Of a stretch of DNA of 11,697 nt, positions 6,653 to 11,697 are shown piece by piece; the stretch's first letter is position 1; each line of letters begins with the position of its first letter. This DNA comes from DASPKW01 sp038244055 (GTDB lineage Bacteria; Planctomycetota; Phycisphaerae; Tepidisphaerales; Tepidisphaeraceae), in assembly GCA_038244055.1 (NCBI GenBank), contig JBBRTW010000210.1, forward strand, positions 1 through 11,697, in the 5' to 3' direction. The notes beneath the pieces are model-generated. The model was not told where the DNA came from. It made no database searches and saw only the letters and a program-made list of their open reading frames with translations. Both the position numbers and the translations under genes were made by a program.

Positions 6653-6658
6653 GAAGAC

Positions 6659-6880
6659 ATGAAACGTGCTCTTCCCGATCCAAGGCGAATAGAAGTCGTT
6701 GATGCACAATCCGCCGCGATCATGCGTCGCATGTCGCCCGCGCAGAAACTCGAGGCCGCGCTAAGTTTGAATCGGTGCATGAGGTCCGTCGTGGAGGGAG
6801 CAATCCGGACATTCCATCCTTCGTGGGATGACGCCGCGGTCAATGCCGAACTTGTGAGAAGATGCCGTGGAACAAAGTGA
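6659..6880 (+). CDS. Small helical protein paired with a nucleotidyltransferase (73 aa)
   Basis: Function unknown. After a short basic start (DPRRIEVVD), most of the protein is predicted helical: MSPAQKLEAALSLNRCMRSV (25-44), then AIRTFHPSWDDAAVNAEL and RRCRGTK at the end. From memory, the layout 'DPRRIEV...ppaeRL..a...R.....ir..HPdW....v..EiarR' is a family of about 70-90 residue proteins often found just before AbiEii-like nucleotidyltransferases. That matches the neighbour here, whose GTG start lies 14 bases inside this gene. The ribosome site AGGAAG ends two bases before the ATG and overlaps the reductase stop. No DNA-binding helix-turn-helix is obvious, so if this is an antitoxin it would act by protein contact. 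Alternatively it is an accessory subunit of the transferase. Confidence 0.78.
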   Translation: MKRALPDPRRIEVVDAQSAAIMRRMSPAQKLEAALSLNRCMRSVVEGAIRTFHPSWDDAAVNAELVRRCRGTK

Positions 6881-7436
6881 TTTCCTGGCCCATACGATTG
6901 ATGCTCTCAATCGCGCCGGCATCGTTTACATGGTCGTCGGGTCGTTCGCCAGCATTGTGTATGGCGAGTGGAGAAGTACGCACGATATCGACATCGTGAT
7001 TGACCCCACGATCGCTCAGTTGGATGCGCTGTGCGATGCATTCCCACCGGACCAGTTTTATGTGAGTAAGGAAGCGGCCCGGGCCGCACTTCAGCAGCGT
7101 TCGCAGTTCAACGTGATCGACCCATCCACCAGCGGCAAGGTTGATTTCATGATCGCGCGAGACGATGCGTATGCCCGCGAGCAATTAACCAGGCGATGCC
7201 GCCTGATCTTGATGGGGTCGCGCGAGGCATATGCAGCACGCCCGGAAGACGTTATTCTCGGCAAGCTGATCTATTACGATGAAGGCGGGTCCGACAAACA
7301 TCTGCGCGATATCACGGGAATTCTCCTCGCCGGCAATCAACCCATCGATTATGAATATATCGAGCGGTGGGTCGCTCATTTTGGGTTCTCCGACATTTGG
7401 AAAATGGTCAAGAAGAAGGCGCAGGGTTCACCATGA
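6867..7436 (+). CDS. Nucleotidyltransferase-fold protein, AbiEii/MNT-like (189 aa)
   Basis: The product has the DNA polymerase beta-like nucleotidyltransferase signature: G25-S26 in MVVGSFAS, then D40 and D42 in HDIDIVID, and a third acidic residue D93 in KVDFMIARD. The downstream block ARPEDVILGKLIYYDEGG and KHLRDI (124-149) is typical of the AbiEii/DUF6036-like group. Such proteins transfer a nucleotide to a target such as a tRNA, a protein or a drug; the target is unknown. Several relatives are toxins of two-gene systems. It starts with GTG at 6867, overlapping the 73-residue gene by 14 bases, with GAGAAG about 9 bases upstream; an ATG at residue 22 would remove most of the first helix-strand unit and is rejected. 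The TGA overlaps the next gene's ATG (ATGA), implying coupled translation. All catalytic residues are present, so it looks active. Confidence 0.85.
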   Translation: MEQSDFLAHTIDALNRAGIVYMVVGSFASIVYGEWRSTHDIDIVIDPTIAQLDALCDAFPPDQFYVSKEAARAALQQRSQFNVIDPSTSGKVDFMIARDDAYAREQLTRRCRLILMGSREAYAARPEDVILGKLIYYDEGGSDKHLRDITGILLAGNQPIDYEYIERWVAHFGFSDIWKMVKKKAQGSP

Positions 7437-8548
7437 AATTACTGACGATATTGGCAACCTTGCTCGCCGTTGTTTTTCCGGGCGTTACCGCCTCCGCCGC
7501 CCCTCCCCCGCGCCAAACCACCATCGACATCAAATCCCAATCCTTCCTCATCAACAACCAGCCCACTTACAAAGATCGCATCTACGACAACCGCAAAATC
7601 GAAGGCCTGCTCCTCAACTCGCGGATGGTGCAGGGGATCTTCGACGACCTCAACCCCGAAACCCGCGCCCTCTGGAAATATCCCGATGGCTCGGCCTACG
7701 ACGCCGAGCGCAACACGCGCGAGTTCATCGCCGCCATGCCGGAGTGGCGCAAGCATGGCCTGCTCAGCTTCACCATCAATCTCCAGGGCGGCTCGCCCCA
7801 GGGCTATTCCAATGCCCAGCCCTGGATCAACTCGACCTTCACGCCCGAGGGCGATCTCCGCCCCGAGTTCATGGCCCGCCTCGAAAAAATCCTCGACCGG
7901 GCCGATGCGCTGGGCATGGTCCCCATCGTCGGCTTCTTCTATTTCGGCCAGACCAAAGCCTTCAAAGATGAGCCCGCGATCATCAAAGCCACCACTAGCG
8001 CCACCGACTGGCTCCTGGCCCGGAACTACTCCAACGTCCTGATCGAGATCACCAACGAATGCAATCAGAAGAACTACCCCGAGATCATCAAGCCCGCCCG
8101 CGCCAATGAATTGATCCAACTCGTCCAGCAACGCTCCCAGGGAAAAGTCAAAAATATCCCCGGCCGCTTCTACGTCTCCACCAGCCTCACCGGCGGCCAG
8201 ATTCCCAACGACAAAATCGCCCGCTCGGCCGACTTCCTGCTGATCCACGGCAACGGCATCTCCAAACCCGATGGCATTCGCGCCATGGTCGCCAAAACCC
8301 GCGCCCTCCCGGCCTACCACGACCAGCCCATCCTCTTCAACGAAGACGACCACTTCGATTTCGAAAAGCCCGACAACAACATGCTGGCCGCCATCGGCCA
8401 ATACGCCAGTTGGGGTTACTTCGATTACCGCATGAAAGGCGAGGGATTTGATGAGGGCTACCAGAGTGTTCCTGTGAACTGGGGAATCTCCAGCAAGCGC
8501 AAACAGGGCTTCTTCGATCTGCTGACCAAGGTGACGGGAGAGAAATAA
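7433..8548 (+). CDS. Exported TIM-barrel protein, glycoside-hydrolase-like (371 aa)
   Basis: The product has a signal peptide (1-22, hydrophobic core LLTILATLLAVVFPGV, cleavage near ASA) and then looks like a clan-A-type (beta/alpha)8 hydrolase. LLNSRMVQGIFDD and WKYPDGSAYDAERNT lead into barrel strands LLSFTINLQGG (110-120) and MVPIVGFFYFG (162-172). LIEITNECN places E209 after Asn, as in the acid/base motif of GH5-like enzymes, and PILFNEDDH places E304 on a late strand as a likely nucleophile. I cannot assign a numbered GH family; the substrate, presumably a polysaccharide outside the cell, is inferred. The ATG at 7433 overlaps the previous stop in an ATGA; an in-frame ATG 66 bases earlier would disrupt the signal peptide. 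Late-plus-strand codons are strongly C-ending in the third position, unlike the nucleotidyltransferase before it, which suggests the latter has a different history. Confidence 0.82.
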   Translation: MKLLTILATLLAVVFPGVTASAAPPPRQTTIDIKSQSFLINNQPTYKDRIYDNRKIEGLLLNSRMVQGIFDDLNPETRALWKYPDGSAYDAERNTREFIAAMPEWRKHGLLSFTINLQGGSPQGYSNAQPWINSTFTPEGDLRPEFMARLEKILDRADALGMVPIVGFFYFGQTKAFKDEPAIIKATTSATDWLLARNYSNVLIEITNECNQKNYPEIIKPARANELIQLVQQRSQGKVKNIPGRFYVSTSLTGGQIPNDKIARSADFLLIHGNGISKPDGIRAMVAKTRALPAYHDQPILFNEDDHFDFEKPDNNMLAAIGQYASWGYFDYRMKGEGFDEGYQSVPVNWGISSKRKQGFFDLLTKVTGEK

Positions 8549-8594
8549 TAGCTCGCAAGGAAAACATCCCATCTTCCGCCGCGTCCCAGACAAT

Positions 8595-8843
8595 ATGTCC
8601 GCCAACGCCACCCTCGAATACGCCCCCGGCGCGCCCTTCCATCGGCGCAAGCGGATTCGACGGCTGGTCATCCTGGGCATCCTGATCGGCCTGGGCCTGG
8701 CCGGGTGGCGATGGGGGCCGCCCGCGTGGAAACAGGCCCACATCATTCCAGCGGATGATCTCGTAAAAACTCAAACAGCCGCGCCACGCGAATGCCCCGC
8801 CACGGGTTTAGAACGAGCAAATCCTGATCTTCCGTCAGTATGA
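8595..8843 (+). pseudogene. Truncated N-terminus of a single-span membrane protein gene
   Basis: The reading frame encodes 82 residues. Residues 1-50 look genuine: a short N-terminus (EYAPGAPFHRRKRIRR), then a membrane segment of about 24-40 (LVILGILIGLGLAGWRW) and GPPAWKQAHI. From memory, planctomycetes carry longer proteins that start this way and continue for over 100 residues. Here the frame after about residue 51 (from 8743) has no protein-like character, because it is antisense to the 3' end of the PIN toxin gene. It therefore looks like a gene broken at about 8743, not a complete small protein. No ribosome site is evident before the ATG at 8595. Alternative: a real 82-residue membrane peptide overlapping the toxin gene tail to tail by 101 bases. 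Confidence 0.5.
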
Positions 8844-9147
8844 ATTCCGCGGATCCCGCCTGCGCGAGCGCCAGCACATATTCGTCCTTCGGATCGCGGC
8901 AATCGCCCGGCGCATCGAGCGGCGAATCGGTTGCCTGGCCATAGCGCTTGATGCGATCGACCAGTTCTTCAACGGCCTCCGGGGCAATTCCCAGGCGCGG
9001 CCGCGCAGCCACATCCCGCAATTCCAGAATTTGTTCGGCATGATAAAGAAGGACGTGCGAAAGCGGCGCAAGTGCAAAGAACCGTCGCGCGGGTCCAGGC
9101 GACCGCAGCGCGCGAATCATGAGATTCGTATCAACCACCAGCCGCAC
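8743..9147 (-). CDS. PIN-domain toxin of a type II toxin-antitoxin pair (134 aa)
   Basis: The product is a predicted metal-dependent ribonuclease of the PIN superfamily, the group often annotated 'putative toxin-antitoxin system toxin component, PIN family'. Acidic residues of the active site are visible: D6 in LVVDTN, E42 in QILEL, D88 in DPKDEYVLALA (or D85), and D107/D109 in TEDQDLL. Length fits the family. I chose the GTG at 9147, which puts the LVVDTN strand at the N-terminus and has GGAGG nine bases upstream; the longer frame to 9207 (ATG) would add 20 residues of Arg/Gly-rich sequence that is really antitoxin coding DNA. The gene overlaps the antitoxin gene by 17 bases, and its ribosome site lies in the antitoxin's Arg-rich C-terminal codons. 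Its 3' end meets the broken membrane-protein gene. The RNA target is unknown. Confidence 0.88.
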   Translation of the reverse strand: MRLVVDTNLMIRALRSPGPARRFFALAPLSHVLLYHAEQILELRDVAARPRLGIAPEAVEELVDRIKRYGQATDSPLDAPGDCRDPKDEYVLALAQAGSAEFILTEDQDLLVLNPWRGIRVARLFEFLRDHPLE

Positions 9148-9373
9148 GATGTCGGTCCTCCCGCCGCCGCCGGCGAACCGCGTCCACTTCCGCCTGAATC
9201 TCGTCATCCGTCAATTCCCCCGCCGCCCCACGCCGCCGGTCCGACTCGTCAAGCACCCCATCAAATCGCTCCCCCAACAGACGGTCCAGCAGCGTCCGCC
9301 GTTCATCGGGCGAGAGTTGGCGGGCCAACTCCAACAGTTGATCCATCGAAATCGGAACGGTCAGACTGGCCAT
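9131..9373 (-). CDS. Antitoxin partner of the PIN toxin (80 aa)
   Basis: The product is a small protein rich in Leu, Arg and Asp: MDQLLELARQLSPDERRTLL (10-29) forms a helix like those in antitoxins annotated as addiction-module components, followed by RLLGERFD and a charged Arg/Asp-rich C-terminus (residues 44-76). Position immediately before a PIN toxin, with a 17-base overlap, and size both fit an antitoxin that binds and inhibits the nuclease; the N-terminal beta strand (SLTVPIS) may be part of a dimer/DNA-binding unit. The ATG at 9373 has no Shine-Dalgarno, and a candidate promoter lies right in front of it, so the transcript may be leaderless. An ATG at 9346 is the alternative start. As in related pairs, autoregulation by the complex is likely but not shown. 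Confidence 0.75.
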   Translation of the reverse strand: MASLTVPISMDQLLELARQLSPDERRTLLDRLLGERFDGVLDESDRRRGAAGELTDDEIQAEVDAVRRRRREDRHRAAGG

Positions 9374-9382
9374 GGCAACAAA

Positions 9383-9411
9383 AGCATAGTGTCTTGGGCG
9401 ACGGCGATCAA
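9383..9411 (-). promoter_or_regulatory. Candidate promoter of the toxin-antitoxin pair
   Basis: On the minus strand, TTGATC (9411-9406) and TATGCT (9388-9383) are 17 bases apart; each matches 4 of 6 consensus positions. The -10 ends only nine bases before the ATG at 9373, so transcription would begin at or just before the start codon. Confidence 0.4.
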
Positions 9412-9483
9412 ACACGCCGCGCATCATCCGGGGGTCGCCGAGGATTGGCGCGCGAGAGCATCTCACCCGTTTGGCGAGTAAGC

Positions 9484-9497
9484 GTCAGGAGTCAGGA
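9484..9497. repeat. GTCAGGA heptamer, two copies
   Basis: Two exact adjacent copies of a 7-base unit at 9484-9490 and 9491-9497. Confidence 0.55.
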
Positions 9498-9601
9498 GCC
9501 GGACGACGGTCACCCGCGTATGCGGCATTGCCGGTTGGGCGGCTTCGGACTCTGATTCGTGGATTCCCGCCGCGTAACCGCAGTTTGGGCTGTGTTAAGG
9601 C

Positions 9602-9615
9602 CATATAGCATATAG
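9602..9615. repeat. CATATAG heptamer, two copies
   Basis: Two exact adjacent 7-base units. With flanking GGC (from 9599) and CC they form an imperfect palindrome. The AT content contrasts with the GC-rich surroundings. Confidence 0.55.
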
Positions 9616-9676
9616 CCAAAACGAGGGCACCGACCCCAGCCTTCGCCCGATCTTTTGCGGCGCTGCGTTCCTGGTT

Positions 9677-9703
9677 TTCGTGCCGTTCGCGCACTTCGTG
9701 GTT
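9677..9703. repeat. TTCGTG-type 9-base repeat, three units
   Basis: The units are ttcgtgccg, ttcgcgcac and ttcgtggtt. From memory, 'cttcgtg...cttcgtggtt' strings are widespread between genes in several environmental genomes; copy number cannot be checked here. Confidence 0.5.
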
Positions 9704-9766
9704 CAAAAATTTCTCCCCCATACCGCACCCGCCGCATCCGCCTTTCCGCCCCGGAATTCCCCCCGT

Positions 9767-9800
9767 TTGACACCCTTTTGGGGCATTCCTATACTGCCCC
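9767..9800 (+). promoter_or_regulatory. Near-consensus sigma-70 promoter with overlapping inverted repeat, for pyruvate phosphate dikinase
   Basis: TTGACA (9767-9772, 6 of 6) and TATACT (9790-9795, 5 of 6) are exactly 17 bases apart. GGGGCA (9780-9785) and TGCCCC (9795-9800) are perfect inverted arms around nine bases that contain most of the -10, so a protein bound there would block polymerase. The transcript would start near 9802 and carry a leader of about 170 bases before the ATG at 9974. The leader is GC-rich; I saw no recognisable riboswitch in it. Confidence 0.68.
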
Positions 9801-9973
9801 CCTTCTCCGTGGGCCAGCGGCCGACATTTCATGGGCCGCGCACGGGGCGCAGGACGGGCTTGGCGCCCCCTTCGACGGTCCAACCGGCGCGATCTTCCCT
9901 TTTACGCGTTTCCAGAACGCAGGTTGCGCTGGGCCGGGCATTTTCACCTCGAGTTACAGGAGACTCATACACC

Positions 9974-11697
9974 ATGTTTAAGCAGAACAAGAAGGTCAAG
10001 GCCGCCAAGGCCTCGGCGGCCCCCAGGGGCAAAGCGGCGCAGCGCGTTTATTATTTCGGCCCGGGCAAGACTGAAGGCCGGGCGGATATGAAGGACCTGC
10101 TCGGCGGCAAGGGGGCGAACCTGGCGGATATGACCACGGCCGGGCTGCCGGTGCCTCCGGGGTTCACGATCACCACCGAGACCTGCGGCGAATACAACGA
10201 TGCGGCGCAGAAGCTGCCGAAGGGGCTGATGGAAGAGGTCAAGGCCAATCTCGCCAAAGTCGAGAAGGCATCGGGCAAGAAGTTTGGCGATCCGTCCAAC
10301 CCACTTCTGCTGGCCTGTCGATCGGGCGCGAAGATGTCGATGCCGGGAATGATGGATACGGTGCTGAACATCGGCCTGAACGATGCGGTCGTCGAAGGCA
10401 TGGTCAAGCTCACCGGCAACGAGCGCTTCGCTTACGATTCCTATCGCCGGCTGATCAACATGTTCGGCGATACGGTCATGGGCGTGGATCACCACCATTT
10501 CGAGACCGAGCTGTCGGCCGTCAAGAACGCCAAGGGCGTTCAGCTCGATACCGATCTCGATGCGGAAGGGCTGAAGGAAGTGGTCAGCCGTTATAAGAAG
10601 GTTTACGCCGATCACGTCGGCAGCGAGTTCCCCACCGATGGGCTCACGCAGCTCGAGGCGGCGATCGAAGCGGTCTTCAAATCGTGGATGGGCGATCGCG
10701 CCATCCGCTATCGCGAGATCAACGAGATCCGCGGGTTGCGCGGCACGGCCGTCAATGTCCAGGCGATGGTCTTCGGCAACATGGGCGACGACTGCGCCAC
10801 GGGCGTGGCCTTCACGCGCGACCCCTCCACCGGTGAGAACGAGTTCTACGGCGAGTTCCTGGTCAACGCCCAGGGCGAGGATGTGGTGGCCGGGATCCGC
10901 ACGCCGCTGGTCTGCAAGACCGAGATGGCCAAGTGGAGCACCAAGAGCTGGAAGGAACTGCTGAACGTCAAGAAGCTCCTGGAGGCGCGCTACAAGGACG
11001 TGCAGGATTTTGAATTCACGATCGAAAAGGGCAAGCTGTACATGCTGCAGACCCGCAACGGCAAGCGCACAGCGCGGGCGGCGGTGCGGATCGCGGTGGA
11101 GATGGTCAAGGAGAAGCTGATCGAGAAATCGGTGGGCATCCTCCGCGTGGACCCGGCCAGCCTCGATCAGTTGCTGCACCCGACTTTCGACCCCAAGGCG
11201 GACAAAGAGGTCATCGCGATCGGCCTGGCGGCCTCGCCGGGGGCGGCGGTGGGCAAGATCGCTTTCACGGCCGAGGAAGCCGAGGCGCGGGTGGCGATGG
11301 GTGAGAAGATCATCCTGGTTCGCCGCGAGACCGAGCCGGCGGATATCGGCGGCATGCACGTTTCCGAGGGCATCCTGACCAGCACGGGCGGCATGACCAG
11401 CCACGCGGCCGTGGTGGCGCGCGGGATGGGCACGCCCTGCGTCGCCGGCGCGGGCATGGTTCACATCGATGCGGCCGCCAAGACGCTCACCGTCAACAAC
11501 AAGACCTACGGCCCCAATGACTGGATCAGCCTGGATGGCGGCAAGACCCCGGCCGGGGAAGTGTATGAAGGACAGGTGCCGACCGTCGATGCGCTGCTCA
11601 CGGGCGAGTTCGCGCAGATCATGAAGTGGGCCGATGAATTCCGCACGCTCAAGATTCGCACCAACGCCGATACGCCGCACGATGCGGATGTGGCCCG
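9974..11697 (+). CDS. ppdK: Pyruvate phosphate dikinase, N-terminal 574 codons (right end cut off by the window)
   Basis: The enzyme interconverts pyruvate, ATP and phosphate with PEP, AMP and diphosphate in the cytoplasm, linking glycolysis and gluconeogenesis. Seen in order: a Lys/Ala-rich extension (1-24), then VYYFGPGKTEG, GGKGANLADM (44-53), and RSGAKMSMPGMMDT (R116 on) of the nucleotide-binding part; MVFGNMGDD and GVAFTRDPSTGENEFYGEF, then NAQGEDVVAGIRTP, and GKLYMLQTRNGKRTA of the ATP-grasp region; and the phosphohistidine domain with GGMTSHAAVVARGMG, catalytic H477. The PEP/pyruvate barrel begins at LKIRTNADTPHDA where the window ends; a full protein is usually about 870-900 residues, so roughly a third is missing. 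The ATG at 9974 has AGGAG eleven bases upstream. The His is about 22 positions later than in the Clostridium symbiosum enzyme (H455), matching the N-terminal extension. Frame is open throughout, with no sign of breakage. A 571-codon antisense frame over the same DNA is a shadow. Confidence 0.96.
   Translation, partial: MFKQNKKVKAAKASAAPRGKAAQRVYYFGPGKTEGRADMKDLLGGKGANLADMTTAGLPVPPGFTITTETCGEYNDAAQKLPKGLMEEVKANLAKVEKASGKKFGDPSNPLLLACRSGAKMSMPGMMDTVLNIGLNDAVVEGMVKLTGNERFAYDSYRRLINMFGDTVMGVDHHHFETELSAVKNAKGVQLDTDLDAEGLKEVVSRYKKVYADHVGSEFPTDGLTQLEAAIEAVFKSWMGDRAIRYREINEIRGLRGTAVNVQAMVFGNMGDDCATGVAFTRDPSTGENEFYGEFLVNAQGEDVVAGIRTPLVCKTEMAKWSTKSWKELLNVKKLLEARYKDVQDFEFTIEKGKLYMLQTRNGKRTARAAVRIAVEMVKEKLIEKSVGILRVDPASLDQLLHPTFDPKADKEVIAIGLAASPGAAVGKIAFTAEEAEARVAMGEKIILVRRETEPADIGGMHVSEGILTSTGGMTSHAAVVARGMGTPCVAGAGMVHIDAAAKTLTVNNKTYGPNDWISLDGGKTPAGEVYEGQVPTVDALLTGEFAQIMKWADEFRTLKIRTNADTPHDADVA

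Larger units (their letters stand above)
9412..9766. other. Gene-free gap with three microrepeats
   Basis: No gene was found here. The longest frame across it (minus strand, to 9883) has low-complexity Arg/Gly/Pro composition and no domain, and its peptide reflects the repeats. The gap holds microrepeats at 9484-9497, 9602-9615 and 9677-9703. Confidence 0.6.

Noticed and set aside
5669..6709. 346-codon minus-strand frame
   Set aside because: Antisense of the aldo/keto reductase, whose catalytic tetrad is intact.
7439..8746. 435-codon open frame on the minus strand
   Set aside because: Antisense to the exported hydrolase-like gene; composition is Gly/Asp/Val repeats typical of mirrored GC-rich codons.
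9485..9883. 132-codon minus-strand frame in the gap before ppdK
   Set aside because: It spans three microrepeats and the ppdK promoter, and its peptide (NHEVRERHENQE, AICYM) is a translation of those repeats rather than a protein.
9965..11680. 571-codon open frame on the minus strand
   Set aside because: It lies wholly opposite pyruvate phosphate dikinase, whose motifs and catalytic His are intact; its peptide is His/Arg/Gly/Ala-rich without domains, as expected for GC-rich antisense.

Overview
The window is high-GC DNA that reads best as Planctomycetota, with Verrucomicrobiota as the alternative. The main reasons are a secreted c-type cytochrome domain of the planctomycete PSCyt1 type at the left edge, a large secreted helical protein with no match I recognise, erratic Shine-Dalgarno use, and intergenic gaps filled with short repeats. 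It looks chromosomal. No rRNA, tRNA, CRISPR array, transposase or phage gene was seen.

Left part (1-3600): two exported proteins lie on the minus strand, a 708-residue helical/beta protein and a 157-residue monoheme PSCyt1 protein. Diverging from them on the plus strand is a PAP2-type membrane phosphatase. Middle (3600-5520): a 98-residue gene lies between inverted arrays of heptanucleotide repeats. It is followed by a stand-alone PD-(D/E)XK nuclease-like gene, a multi-hairpin palindromic element and a cold-shock protein gene.

A plus-strand run (5750-8548) holds four tightly packed genes: an aldo/keto reductase, a 73-residue protein, a GSX10DXD nucleotidyltransferase overlapping it by 14 bases, and an exported TIM-barrel hydrolase-like protein whose ATG overlaps the nucleotidyltransferase stop (ATGA). 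The inner pair resembles a two-gene toxin-antitoxin or AbiE-like module and is the best candidate for a poorly described system here.

Right part (8595-11697): the 5' end of a membrane-protein gene is apparently broken at the point where a minus-strand PIN toxin/antitoxin pair begins. A 390-base gap of microrepeats follows, then a near-consensus sigma-70 promoter whose -10 lies inside an inverted repeat. That promoter drives pyruvate phosphate dikinase, which runs off the right edge after about 574 codons.

The main non-coding theme is short tandem repeats of 7 bases (one set of 9) with at least five unrelated sequences, all between genes, two of them overlapping stop codons. All family assignments come from motifs read by eye; no database search was run.
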